From Epiperipatus broadwayi (taxonomy: Eukaryota > Onychophora > Udeonychophora > Euonychophora > Peripatidae), in assembly GCA_028023455.1 (NCBI GenBank), contig JAQFVV010000355.1:122001-186000 (forward strand): a stretch of DNA of 64,000 nt, given 5' to 3'. A program made the position numbers and the translations under genes. Below are positions 39,507 through 51,619 of this stretch, piece by piece; the stretch's first letter is position 1, and each line of letters opens with the position of its first letter. The notes under the pieces were generated by a model. That model saw only the letters and a program-made list of their open reading frames with translations, was not told where the DNA came from and did not search any database.

Positions 39507-40260
39507 TTTTACTTTTAAAGCAAAATGAGATTTTTTAATTTTATTTTGCTAAGTATCAAAATAGAAATGAGAGAGAGAGAAAAGCACTATGAATTTAAAA
39601 CAAATTTATTATTTATATCTTATTTGCATATTATTTGAATATTTAATTTTTTTGCACTGTCTAATTAAGTAGAATATGTTAATAGAAATCAAAGAAATTT
39701 GTTATTATATTTATTAAATGACTGCACAATATTTAAAAAAAATTACAATTTTTAAAAAGATTTTAATAAATATAAACTTATGTTTAACTTTATAATTATG
39801 AATTTCGAATCGTTTGTAAATAAATGAAAAAAACATTGTAGTTTAATTAAATTTATTGAATTATTTAAGCGTTTTATTTTAATATTTGAATCTGCAAAAA
39901 TGTTTTCATGATTATATTTTGTTATGAGTTTTCAATTAATGTGTATTTTTATATATAATAAAAAAACCTTTCTAAGGTCCCGTAAGCACATGTAAGCATA
40001 ATTGTTGCATTATAGTACAAGATTATTACCCTATTTTTGCATTTTGTATGTACTAATGGTATATAAATATATATGATGATACACATAATAATATAATCAG
40101 AAGTAGCAATTAATTATTTCTGAATTTAATTAAAAGCATATTTAATCTAATAAAACTGTATACTGGCAAGTGGCTACGCAAAGCAAGTACATATGCAATT
40201 TTTTCTTTCGTTGTCGCTATTGTTAAAATGAATTATTGAAAGAAATTAAATCAAGGTATT
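39507..40260. other. 5' flank of the histone-like gene; AT-rich
   Basis: A GA/CT tract lies at 39567-39583. No convincing TATA box can be separated from the AT-rich background. Confidence 0.4.
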
Positions 40261-40266
40261 GGAGGC

Positions 40267-40329
40267 AAAGCTATAAATACGGCTAAGTGTAAATTATGCA
40301 AAGGCATAATTGAACTTAATTCACGATTA
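40267..40329 (+). pseudogene. Possible BED-type zinc-finger relic of a hAT transposase
   Basis: In one frame this reads KAINTAKCKLCKGIIELNSR and then stops. A-K-C-K-L-C followed by I-I resembles the first half of BED fingers at the N-terminus of hAT transposases. The His half of the finger is not seen. Weak evidence from a short match only. Confidence 0.3.
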
Positions 40330-40413
40330 TAGTAAAAGAATACGGAAGTAAAGGAAATCCTGAGCGAGCTATATGTACACTAGCTGTACCGTTTATTAAC
40401 ATACTTATAGGCA

Positions 40414-40805
40414 GAGCGTGATTTATGCTTACTAAAGTAATTTCAAAACAACTAGAAGCTATTCTGAAATCACTTAAACACAAAGCAGATGGAAGGGATG
40501 AGCCTTATATTTAACAACCTCTTATCATTAAATTAATCTTCAGTTAATATATATAAATATAATTGCTTAATAGCCAGAAATAGATTAAATTATTGACAGT
40601 ATATATATATAGCTCGCTGGAGGTTTCAGTACATCGGCACTATTTTAATCTACTTCGGGCTATTAAAAATTATATTTACATCTTTTAACTGAAGATTAAG
40701 TAAATATTAAGAGGTTGTTAAATATAAGATTCAGCCTTTCTCTCTCATTTGTTATAGTAATTTCAGAATGGCTTACTTTTTTTTTTTTTTTTTTAAATCA
40801 CGCTC
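40414..40805. mobile_element. Fold-back element with GAGCGTGATTT ends
   Basis: The ends GAGCGTGATTTA and TAAATCACGCTC are inverted. The arms continue through CATTCTGAAAT, TTATATTTAACAACCTCTTA and TAATCTTCAGTTAA on the two strands with moderate divergence and a poly-T insertion in the right arm. The central part (40590-40678) has a second copy just outside the element at 40887-40980, sharing TTATTGACAG, the CGCTGG/TCTCTGG..TTTTCAGTA block and GCTATTAAAA. No target duplication is clear. Confidence 0.65.
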
Positions 40806-42200
40806 CGCGTGTAAATATATCAGTAACTGGTATGTTTGTATACGATCAAAGCTAATGTGTAGAAGGTCATATTCTATATTTTACGTTTATTGACAGTCTA
40901 CATATAGGTCTCTGGGGTTTTCAGTAATTCCGCATATTTCATTATTTCATCTATTTTGCGCTATTAAAAAGTTATTATTTAAATCGATTATCGTAAAAAA
41001 AATGTATATATGAAATATGTATTTATTTATAAATAGTGAAATATTAATGATATAAACTGAAGTAACTTGCTTATTATTAGAATAAAAACGCGATTCAGTT
41101 ATATATATAAAATAATTATAATGTTTTATAATTTACAACATTTAGAAATTGATAATTGAAATAGTCTCAAGCCTCTGCATAAGTCAATAATTTTTAGAAA
41201 AAATCTATCTTCTCTAAAATTGTTGTTTTATATTTTGGCTCGAGAACATTTCAATTACTTATTGTGTTAGTTGTATGAGGATTAACCTGAAGGATTATAC
41301 ATATATCGTAATGATCAATGGATAAATGTTCTGATAATATGAATATTTCTGAAAGTGCAATTTTATATTATGAAATCCTTGTCTTATTTTCATGGAAACA
41401 CAATAGCATTTACATAAGCTTACAATTAACTATTTTAATTATTGGTCATTCAAAATATTTTAAATGCCCCATAGCTATATTCTTTCAGTCACACTCCCCT
41501 TTAAATTAAAACAGCTTGATTTTTACAGTCATTCAAAAGGAATATTCTTTTGAATGTATATTGCAATGATATTATATATATATATATTAAAATTCAAGCT
41601 AAATTAACTAATGAGTGTGAAACGAAGTAAGTAAATATCTTACACTGCTGCATAAACAAATATGTTTAATTTTAAATATATTTACAAAAACTGTACAATA
41701 ATCATTTTTACTTCTCAAATTCAAATATAAAAAATAGAAACAATCCACAATACAAGTCAAATCTTTGCAAAATATTTTATTTAAAATATTTTATATGGAT
41801 TTCAGCTAGCATTATGCATTGTTTCTATTTTTTGTTTATTCAATATATTTCTTTTATATTTAATATAGTCCACATTAACTTTTTTATATTATTCTAGTCA
41901 ACTTTTAATTTAAATCTTCTTCTTTAGTATAAATAAATTCTCCAACTATCTCTATCCTATTTAGCACTTATATTTTAGCTTGTATTTCACAAACACTTGT
42001 GCATAACAACATAATTGTGTCTTTCACTCATCACAAAGAAATATCAGGGTTTCAATATGATCAAAATTTATAAATGTTTGCTATATATTAATATAAAATG
42101 ATTAAGGATTGACTGCCATAAATAAATCCTCAATATTTTAATGCATGTTGCAATAAAAAAATATACAACATTAAATGGGTTTGAACTAGAAACCAAGGAT

Positions 42201-45200
42201 ATCATCATTTTCAACTATTATCAGTCCATTGTAGAATGAAGATCTCTCCAAGTTTAATCCATGTTCTATGATTTCTAGCTTCTTTACATTATATCAGCAC
42301 ACTTCCTTATTTCATCCATATCACATATGGACTCATTCTAAATCTTTTGCAATTTTTGAAATTCAGTTTAATATTTCAACTGTCCATCTATTATTATCTC
42401 TTCTAGAAATATATCCAGCCCAACTCCATTTCAATTTCTTAATTCTTTCAATGAAGTCAGTAACACTGGTTTGTTCCATCATCCATGTTTTTTCTAACAT
42501 ACATTTTATTCTTCTTTGTGTGATCTGAAATACCTACATTGCTTTTTTGTTAAGTGTCCAATTCTCAGATACATAAATATGAACAGTTAAAATACATTTA
42601 TTAAGAACCTTCATTTTCAAACTTATAGTCATATTTCCTTAGTTATTTTTACCAAAAATCCTTCCAACCATGTTTAATTTTATGATTAATTTCATCCATT
42701 ATGTTTCCATCTGCAGTATTAATTTGACTAAGATATTTGTAGTTATTAATTTTTCTAACTCATCATTATCAATCTATATTTTTATCTTTTGAGAAAATCC
42801 ATTGAGCATTTCATTAGTTTTTTTAATGTTTAACTTTAGTCCTACTCTTTTACTTTTATCTGATAACTCATGCAACATTTCCTAAAGATCTGAAGCATTA
42901 TTTTCAAAAATAACTACACCATCTTAAAATATAGATGACTTAAATAAATTACATTTACATTTATACTTTTACTTTCCCATTTTAATCCAAAAAATACTTA
43001 TCACAATACTGCCATAAAAAGTTTTGGAGATATAAAATCATCCTGTTATACATCCTTCCATTGTTAATCTTTTTAGTATCATTATATTGCTATTGTATTT
43101 TTATAAATGTTATTCAGAATATGACAATATCTTGGGTCTACACCTTGATGCTCTAATGCTTTAAGGCAGGGGTCCCCAACCTTTTTGCACTTAAGAGCAC
43201 ATTCTATAATACCATCCAGGTGGCAGGCACCATTTATTTTTTTCAACCAGATGGAGTGCACCATTTATTTTTTCAATGTAAATTTATAATTGGATATGGT
43301 TAATAATACACATAATGTACAAAAAAATATTTATTTCAAAAATAAAATTTTAACATAATTAATATTTATATTTTTAAGCTGTAAAAGTATATTATGCCCT
43401 ACAATTTGATTACAATATAATACAATAATTTATAGGAAATTTTAAAAAATAAATTTATTTGTATGAGATAAATAATTTTTATTGTGTTCGGATAGCAGTG
43501 GGCACACTTAAAATGGCTTGTGGGCGCCATGGTGCTCACGGGCATAGGGTTGGGGACCCCTGCTTTAAGCACTAAAGAAATGTTGATAAAATCAAGTGCT
43601 TTTTCTTAATCTACAAATACAAAGCATAATGGCAACTAATATTTATTAGTCCTTTCTATAACTTCTCTCAATACTTAGATATAGTCAACTTTACTAAAAA
43701 TAATTTTAAATCCTATTTTTGGTTGATAGAAATTCAAAGTTCTTTTGTAGACGAATTGTAATTATCATAATAAGAATTTTGTATAAAACTGATAAAAGTC
43801 AGATAGATCTGTAGTTTCTAATATCTTCTTTATTACTTTTTTAAATATTAATATCAATACTGCAATCTTCCCATAATCTGGTGCATCACTCATTTAGACA
43901 TTTAGTGTATAACTTTGCCGAAAAACGTTTTATTTCTTCACCTGTTTCTTTTAAAATATCGATAATAACTCCATTATTACCTGAAGCTTTTCCCTTTTTC
44001 ATAAATTTTATTGCACGTCTCAGACCTTCATTTAAAATCATGGCCAATCCAGAAGATTTAATAGTTGTAGGACGTACACTCTTTGTTCTTTAGTACTATG
44101 TTATTCGTGATAGAAATCTTCTGCACATTTCATGATTTCATCTCTTTTTTAGTAATAGTTCCATTAATTTTTTTAATTGCAAAATTAAATTTTCTACCAA
44201 TACCAAAATGTTGTTTTGCACTCTTGACACTTTTTTCTCTTTTATAGCTTTTCACTCTAGATCACAATTATACTTTCTTATATCATTATCAATTCTTTTT
44301 TGCACAATTTTACAAAATTTGAGATATTCAATTCTTTTTACTGCATCATTTATATATATATATTCATTTTCATAAATGCTCTTGTCATAGTAGAAATGTT
44401 ATAGGTCAATTGCTGCTATTTTTCTACCAGTTATCTTTTGTGCGGTTTTTAAAAGAGTATCGATTATTTTCCTATTGATTTCATTCAAATCTGAATCATG
44501 TTCAAAATCTGTTTATTTTTGAAAACGATTTGCAAGTTCTAATTTAAATTCATTAGAATGTTTTTGAAGATTAGGAATATCAACTCTGACTATCGTTTTT
44601 CTTAATTTTTTGTCCCTCTAGTTTTGTATTAACATGTATCATACATCTCACTAATCGATGAACACTTCCTGTGTTCAATTTATTAAGAAGATTACAATCT
44701 TGAAAAATGTACTTTTTGTTAGTCAAAATATAATCAAATTCTGATACGCCTCTTTCATGTCTATTTCCGTTTAACTTTTTTTTTCAAAAAAAGTATTCAT
44801 AAAATAAAGTTTTTATTTTTCTGCAAACTCCATAAGTCTATGTTCAATTATTTCTATCAGCATAATCAAATTTATCTACAACACATTCATCTTTCAGTTA
44901 TTTATCAATTCTAGAATTAAAGTCTCCCATAACAATTTTAAAATGTTGTTTGGTCAGATCAAAAGCCATTTGTAAATCCATATAAAAATCATCTACTACT
45001 TCATCACTATGAGAAGTTGTTGAAGCATACAACTGAATTATCTACAATTGGTATCTGCTATTAAGTTGAATAACTAATCTATCCAATCTCTCTACCAACA
45101 GTCTCCATAATATGTTTTCCACTTTTTATTTATAATAAATCCTACTCCACTTATAATTTCAATATTTGTGCATTGTTTCTTCATCCTTTTTTCTAACTTT

Positions 45201-45725
45201 ACAAAGTTCAATAATGTTCTATTTAATATAAGACAGTACTTCCAATTCCTGCAATCTTCCTTCATTTTAAAGTGATCTGAAGTTGTAAGTACCTAAATAA
45301 AAGGTTGTCATCAAATGGCAATCTGGGTCTGCCAATCAGGGGATTCATAGCACCTTCCACCTTTTTCCACCAACTTCTGCCCTGGTTAATGACTTTATAA
45401 CCTCCTGGAAATAAGGATCATGATTTATTTTTGTCTGTCATGATTATAAATATTTATTAGAAAAAACTTTTTTTTTTCATTTACACACACATTTAGTTTG
45501 TTTTCAAAAAAACTCAACTGATATTTCAGTTAAGAGCTATCACGTAACTTACAAGAAAGTTCATGGATTTTAAACTCAGAGGTAAAAGGCCAATAAACTC
45601 ATCATGCAGGCTAATACATGTTCAGCAGCTCATCCATGTTCATATACTATATGAAAAATCATATTATAATAAAATCTGCAATGACAAAAATGTAATAAGT
45701 GGGCATAAGGAATTTGCCCTAAATC
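42201..45725 (-). pseudogene. Near full-length, heavily decayed RTE LINE (copy 2)
   Basis: The minus strand matches the 57.6-kb element from its 5' leader (GGGCAAATTCC and CCTCTGAGTTTAA blocks at 45563-45725) through endonuclease and reverse transcriptase to the GATGAT tail near 42201. Many stops, small indels and substitutions make it the oldest of the three copies. A hAT element (43167-43562) interrupts the polymerase region, in the part corresponding to VIKALDHQG of the intact copy. Confidence 0.88.
43167..43562. mobile_element. Non-autonomous hAT transposon inside RTE copy 2
   Basis: The 396-bp element starts CAGGGGTCCCCAACCTTTTT and ends GGTTGGGGACCCCTG, an inverted repeat. It is flanked by 8-bp copies CTTTAAGG (43159-43166) and CTTTAAGC (43563-43570), which differ at one base. 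An 8-bp duplication and CAGGG-type ends define the hAT superfamily. The right subterminal text (GGGCGCCATGGTGCTCACGG) is GC-rich, unlike the AT-rich interior. Removing the insert restores the LINE alignment, confirming the boundaries. Confidence 0.92.
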
Positions 45726-45729
45726 TTGA

Positions 45730-47290
45730 TTCAAATAAATATTTATATTAGTTAAAGAATGAATGATTAACAAAATTAAAATAAAATTATCCAATTCAAA
45801 TACATAATAATAGTAAGCAATTTAAAACCTAACTTCAAGTCTTCCCAAAAATAAATATGTATTTGTTTTTCAGTCTTAATAAAATTAAATTAAAAAATGA
45901 AACCATAAATCACCAAACCTTCTAAAAAGAAGGTTTAATTTTCTTATTAATTTCTGATCATCATTATTTACAAATTATTACCACCATCGCAACATACCTC
46001 CCCCCCTCCCCAGTGGATTTCATAAATTCTCAGGGTGGTGAATATTATTAGGATATTGGATATCAAAAGTGTTATGTGAAGGCAAACACAAATTAAATGG
46101 ATTAATAAAAAAATAATTTATTAACAATAAATAAAAACTCTTGCTTATATGCTTGCAACTATTAATTTTTATACAAAATATGAAATATAATGCTAATAAC
46201 AAATATTTTAATTAATATTTAAGTTTAAGACTTTATAATATCTATAACAATAAGATCTTACCACTTGAAATATTTACTCAGTTTCAAATCATGGTTTTAG
46301 GTAAATATCATTTTATAATATATTTAATGGTTGTCTATATTAATTGCTCAAAGATGAACATTCTTCTCCTTGGATACTGGTTATGTTAGAGATGAAATCC
46401 TGCAGTATTGGGGTTTTACATAAGGTATTGTATAAGCAGATCTCAGCTGTTCAGTTTTTACCATATAGCATTAACAAGAAGGACAACAGTTGGATTTGAC
46501 AATGTTCAACACTAATTTCTAACTGGTGTAGTTTTTGATTACCTATCCACACATGATTGATAGTTCTGTGCTAGATAAAATTATTATAATTCCTGTTAGT
46601 ATTGAAAAATACTAGAAATTAGTCAGAAAAACACAAATATCCAAGTTATAAAGGAAAGCAGATTTTATGAGCAATAGCTCTCCTCTGCATTAGATCCCTA
46701 CAACATTGCTTCTTACTTTGAGTCTTCAGATAAACTAGAGTATATTACAATGCCTGGACTGGATTGGAATACCTGGATTCAACTGGAATGCTTTAGTTTG
46801 GCTGTTTCAGAACTCTTTATCCCTATTTGATATTGTTCAACAATGTGTTTTCCAAATGACTAGTTATAAGAATTGATTTATTTCCTTACAACAACATTTT
46901 TTGAAAAACATTTTCTTTATTCTGTATATGACATATTAAAGAAATAAATTTACAGATGTTATATCATGATTTGGTACTTAAAAAAGTGTAAGAAAAAAAA
47001 GTAGTTAGATGATAGGAAGAAAGAAAAAAATGTCACCAACATTTTTTTTTAAGTATTTATCTTTATTAAACAATATATACATATTTACAAGGTTTTAGTG
47101 GCTTTTTAAATCTTTTTTTGTTTTTGATTACTTACAATTTATATGTTACATTAATAAAATATATGTCCTTATATTTATGTCCTAATATTTATTTTAATAA
47201 GTGGATGTTAGTAAGTAGGTGTTGCACTTTGTTTCTTATTGGTATATCTTAATTTTATCTTTGGTTGGTTGCTATTATAGCTTTGTTTAA
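45730..47290. other. AT-rich DNA, nothing assigned
   Basis: A moderate-GC patch at about 46370-46850 has no recognisable protein or RNA. Confidence 0.4.
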
Positions 47291-47299
47291 TGCATATAT

Positions 47300-48560
47300 T
47301 TTTTTTATAAATTATCTATTTCCACATTTCATATGTTGTAGGTGCTGCTCTTCCCCAGATTTTGATCATATGTTTTCTTGGTAAGTATTTTCAGCATTGT
47401 TCGAAGTATTTCTCCCATCATTTATCAAGTTTTTTTATTCAATTATATTTTTTATTATCAAATATTAATGAACATCTTATTTCCCATATTGTTCTAATTG
47501 TGTGGATAAGTACCACAGCATTGTGTGGATCAAATCTATTGATGTGTTGTTAATCATATCATTTAGATTAATGATTGGAGTTTTGAATACTTTTATTCAT
47601 ATTTGTTTAAATGGTCTACACTCTTTGACCAGATGTACAATTGTCTCGTCACTTTCCTTGCAGGTTGAACACCCTAGCTCCAGATTCATATGTAGCTTTT
47701 CATTTAAAAACATTGTTGTGGAGTGTATCCCATTCATTAATTTATAGATGGTTTTCATGTATTTTGGGAGTGTATAGATTGACTGAAAGTTTCTTAGAAC
47801 TTTACTTATGGATATATTTGGCCATGATTTTTCCTGAAAATAGTTACTTTTTTAAGGTATTTTAGCCCTTCTAAATTAGACATATTTAGCTCATCTTGTA
47901 AGTTTTTATATGCTCTGAGTAAATCAATCACAAATGATCTTGTTTCTTTTTTCATTTTTTTATACAATTTTATGTCACATTCTGGTGGGTTGAAAGTCTT
48001 ATATTACATTTATTAGAGTTCTTGATAAATGACACATATTTTTTAGATCTATTATATTGAGTCATCCTTTATTAATTGGTAATTATAATGTTGTCATTGA
48101 TATTATTTTGGTTGTCCTTCCCCCAATAAACTTTTTTGCTATTCTGTTTATTTCATTTATAGTAGCTTAATATTTCTGTGGTTATGTCATTAAATATTTT
48201 GGCTCTAGTCACTTCATATAATTTTATGGGTGAAATGTTTATTTATTTTTTGGTTATTTTATGACAGATTAGCTTGTTTAAATATCAGTTCATCATCGTT
48301 TTAGATTGGTATAAAGGGATTCCTAGGCATATTGATGAATTTGCCTGGAAATCACTTGGAATTTTTTTCTCAGTTGCTAATTGCCATGTGGCTTATTTGG
48401 ATGGTTGTATTATTGATCCTGTTTGTTTTTTAAACTTTTCGAGTATGTCTATAATTATTTGCATGTTGTAGATGTCTTTGAATATAATTATCAAGTCATC
48501 AATGACATTTACATTTTAAATATCTTTTAAAATATTCCTAATTCCAAAATTTTTTAATTA
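47300..48560 (-). pseudogene. Decayed non-RTE LINE: end of polymerase and zinc-binding tail
   Basis: Broken minus-strand frames give, in order, VIDDLIIIFKDIYNMQ (the x-x-D-D catalytic box and following helix, about 48480-48530), ILEKFKKQTGS, TWQLATEKKIPSDF and CLGIPLYQSK (thumb region, about 48300-48460), then IYKLMNGIHSTTMF and LELGCSTCKESDETIVHLV (about 47640-47730). C-x-x-C with H and C is the cysteine/histidine motif found near the C-terminus of several LINE clades. The frame ends near KIWGRAAP (about 47345). Stops and frameshifts are frequent. The clade cannot be fixed by eye, but it differs from the RTE copies, which lack this motif. Confidence 0.75.
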
Positions 48561-49705
48561 TTTATAGATCTATCATCACATTTATTTCAAAAGTGTGGGA
48601 GACTTTATTTACTTCTTCATTCAAAAAAGACAAACTAAAAAGCATTCAAGATCCTTTACATTTTTAGAAATTATACAATTCAATTTTTTTCAAGTATCAC
48701 AAGCATTTTTTTTTTCTTTCTTTAGAGTATAATTATCATTCTATTGCTTTTACTTATTACAAAATAACTTTACAAAATATTTAACAATATGATTAATTTG
48801 ATAATATTAAATCGTGCTATCACACTTCCAATGTGAAATTGTAACAACAAATAGAAAACTAAATTAAATGGCTGAGTGCTTTCAAGAAGATGTATTTTAC
48901 GTAGACGAGGTAAAATATAAATATACAGGTTATTACTTAATATGATTAATTGTATAAACTATTTCTTTTTAATTGTTTAGGTAATTTACTCAAGTGACAC
49001 AAATATGCATCAAATATAAATGGCAGTTTATATATTTATTACTCAATTTTGATGACAAGTATTTATTAAACTTTTTCTTTCATGCTGCTTTGTAATATTA
49101 TCACATTTAAGTTGCTTTCAAATTTGTTACAGTTACAATGTAAATATAATTTTACATGTCAATGACCCATAGAATAATAACCCATTTATTTATTTCATTT
49201 AGATTTACAGTCATATTATGCGTTCTCAGTATACACTCTGCTAAATTTTCTCTATAAATATACATAATCTCAATTATATCTTCATAGAACTAATAATTAT
49301 TATAGGTGTTACTTGCTTATGAAACTATTTTTATTACTTAAGTGCTTTGATTTTTAAATATCAAATAATTATTTGAATATAATCAACTTTATATATAATT
49401 ATTATTCTATAACAAAGCCCACGAATGTAAAAGTCAATATTATCAACGTTAATTAATGCAAGTATCTAATTCTCAGTACAAGAAAATACCCAATCGTATT
49501 TGTGATAATAATATAATTTATATTTTTAATTAAAATATAAATGATTCTCATGCTATTTTTTTCAGTTTTTGGATAATTCTTCTATATCCATACATATTTC
49601 TTTATGGCATGCACACACTGCATCTATCTATTGTGCCTTTATGATATTCTACCTCAATCTAGATTTATAATCTGACTTAAAATATTATATTATTGTTTTA
49701 TTTAC
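48561..49705. other. AT-rich DNA, nothing recognised
   Basis: No supported feature between the LINE relic and the 49.7-kb insertion. Confidence 0.5.
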
Positions 49706-49719
49706 AATAATTCTTTTTA

Positions 49720-51141
49720 ATAAGTGAAACATACAGGCTTATTATATACTTGTGTCTATATATGTAATATATAGGGTATATGAGCACAGACCCTCATATT
49801 ACCCACCACTCTACAATCACCAATACACCTGGGTCTCGTTTTACGGGATAGATAGGTTCCTCAGAAAACGCGCAAACGAAATCACGCAAAAATAAACTTA
49901 ACTTACATTGAAAATGGGGGGATGCGGTCTGTGATTTTTCAAAATTCGCGTAAAAGCAAAGCACCAACTTAAAATTACTTTAAAATTCGGCGTAAAAAAA
50001 ATAAGGAAATAAAATATGACTAATAAAAAATTTCAAATTTGAAAAAAATTGATACAAGACAAACTTTTTTTAACTATAACATTTAATTTTATTCAAAATA
50101 ATATATTTTTATGCACAATTTACAGTACTGTAATTTACATTTTTTTATACACGTTTTAATTATTATAGCTATTTGCCGAAAGACAAGTTTGTTTGCAAAC
50201 AACTAGCGCCAACTTCACACTCATGTTGTAACAGTGGTTTTCTGGTGACAACGTAATTAGTAATTAATCTTTGAGACGATGATTTTATTAATTGTTTATG
50301 AAACTAACAACTAAAAATTAAATTCTTATTTTTGTCTTTAATTTTCAATTCGGTTTAAAAATCAAATTTCACATTAATTTCAAGTCGCAGTAAGTAATTT
50401 TTAAATTGTTAATTACAATTAAAAATCAGATTTTAATTTTTAATTGTCAAATTTAATTATGCCCACTGCTATTACTGACCATTTAAAAATAAACTTGTGG
50501 ACACTAAATGATTAATAATTGATTACGTTCTTTTTTAAAAAGTAAAAACAGAATGTGATTTAAAATGCAAAATTAACACGTACAATGTTTGAACAAATTT
50601 ACATTATAATCTTGTAAAATTTAATGTGTGTTATACATAAAATGTGGAAATTATGATTTTAATTTCATTATTGCATAAAATCTTACTATTATAAAGCACT
50701 GAAAATATTGAAATTACTAAGATGAAGGTCGAATTCCAATAATGTGCTATTACTTTTAATATAATGTAAGTGCGCGAAATTTATTATTTAAAGTAATAGC
50801 GCATTATCGGAGTTCATACACCTGGGTCTCTTTTTACGCGGACTTATTTAACACACTTCCGGTGAAACACGAATCGCGTAAATTCAAAATCGTGTTAAAT
50901 AAGTCCGCGGTAAAAAAAAGACCCAGGTGTATACATATTTCATTACCCACCACTCTCCACACTATCTCATAACACTGATACACTTGAACACATACATGTT
51001 GAAAAGATAAATAATCACCAATATAAGTATTTCTTGGTGATTATTTATCTTTTCAACATATATGTGTTAAGTATATCAGTGTTATGAGATAGTGTAGAGA
51101 GTGGTGGGTTATGTGAGGGTCTGTGCTCATATACCCTATAT
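49720..51141. mobile_element. Inverted family D hammerhead insertion, itself interrupted by a pogo-like element
   Basis: Flanked by identical 14-bp repeats AATAATTCTTTTTA at 49706-49719 and 51142-51155, a target-site duplication. The left part (49720-49823 and 50932-51034) is family D in plus orientation. The right part (51035-51141) is the reverse. The arms meet inside the ribozyme: the right arm begins TTGGTGATT, exactly the predicted 5' end of a self-cleaved RNA, and the left arm stops at the complement of GAAA. The CTGATGA box is therefore absent. The pogo-like element 49826-50929 was inserted later into the left arm. Confidence 0.85.
49826..50929. mobile_element. Non-autonomous pogo/Tigger-like DNA transposon, second copy
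   Basis: The ends are CACCTGGGTCTCGTTTTA and GACCCAGGTG, with TA on both sides (49824-49825, 50930-50931). Its left half matches the 3618-4593 copy. A third end, CACCTGGGTCTC, preceded by TA starts at 50819 and pairs with the right end, so 50819-50929 looks like a 111-bp miniature element or a duplicated end nested at the 3' side. No transposase frame. Confidence 0.82.
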
Positions 51142-51330
51142 AATAATTCTTTTTAGATATTTTTTAGTCCGAATTTTTTATGCTTAAAACTCAACAATAT
51201 TTAAAGTAAGATCCTTTTTTCTGAAACCAAATTTGGAAAGAAATATTAATTAGAAGCACAAATAATTTATTTTCTAACATCTATTAGTTATTAAAATAAA
51301 TTAAATTGTATCTCAAATTTGGATAAGTAT

Positions 51331-51619
51331 TTTAAATCAATTTCAAAACATATCATTTGTTTTTAAGGGAAACTAGAGTTCAAATGAATTCAAGTTCACA
51401 CACTGGAGCAGTATCTCAACAATTATTAGAGGTGATCTATTTAGGGTGTTCTCATCCAAATTATAATTTTATTTTGATCTTTTTTTATTGGTAAACAATC
51501 ATAGCATTAAATAAATCACCTCAAATAATTATTGGGACACTATTCCAACATATGGACTTAAATTCATTTGAATCCTAATTTTCCTACAAGCAAATGATTT
51601 GCTTTGTAATTGATTTAAA
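51331..51619. mobile_element. Fold-back MITE
   Basis: The inverted ends are TTTAAATCAATT and AATTGATTTAAA. The arms run about 51331-51443 and 51516-51619 and share ATTCAAATGAATT-type and GAGGTGAT blocks with moderate divergence. No protein is encoded and the superfamily is not assigned. Confidence 0.75.
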
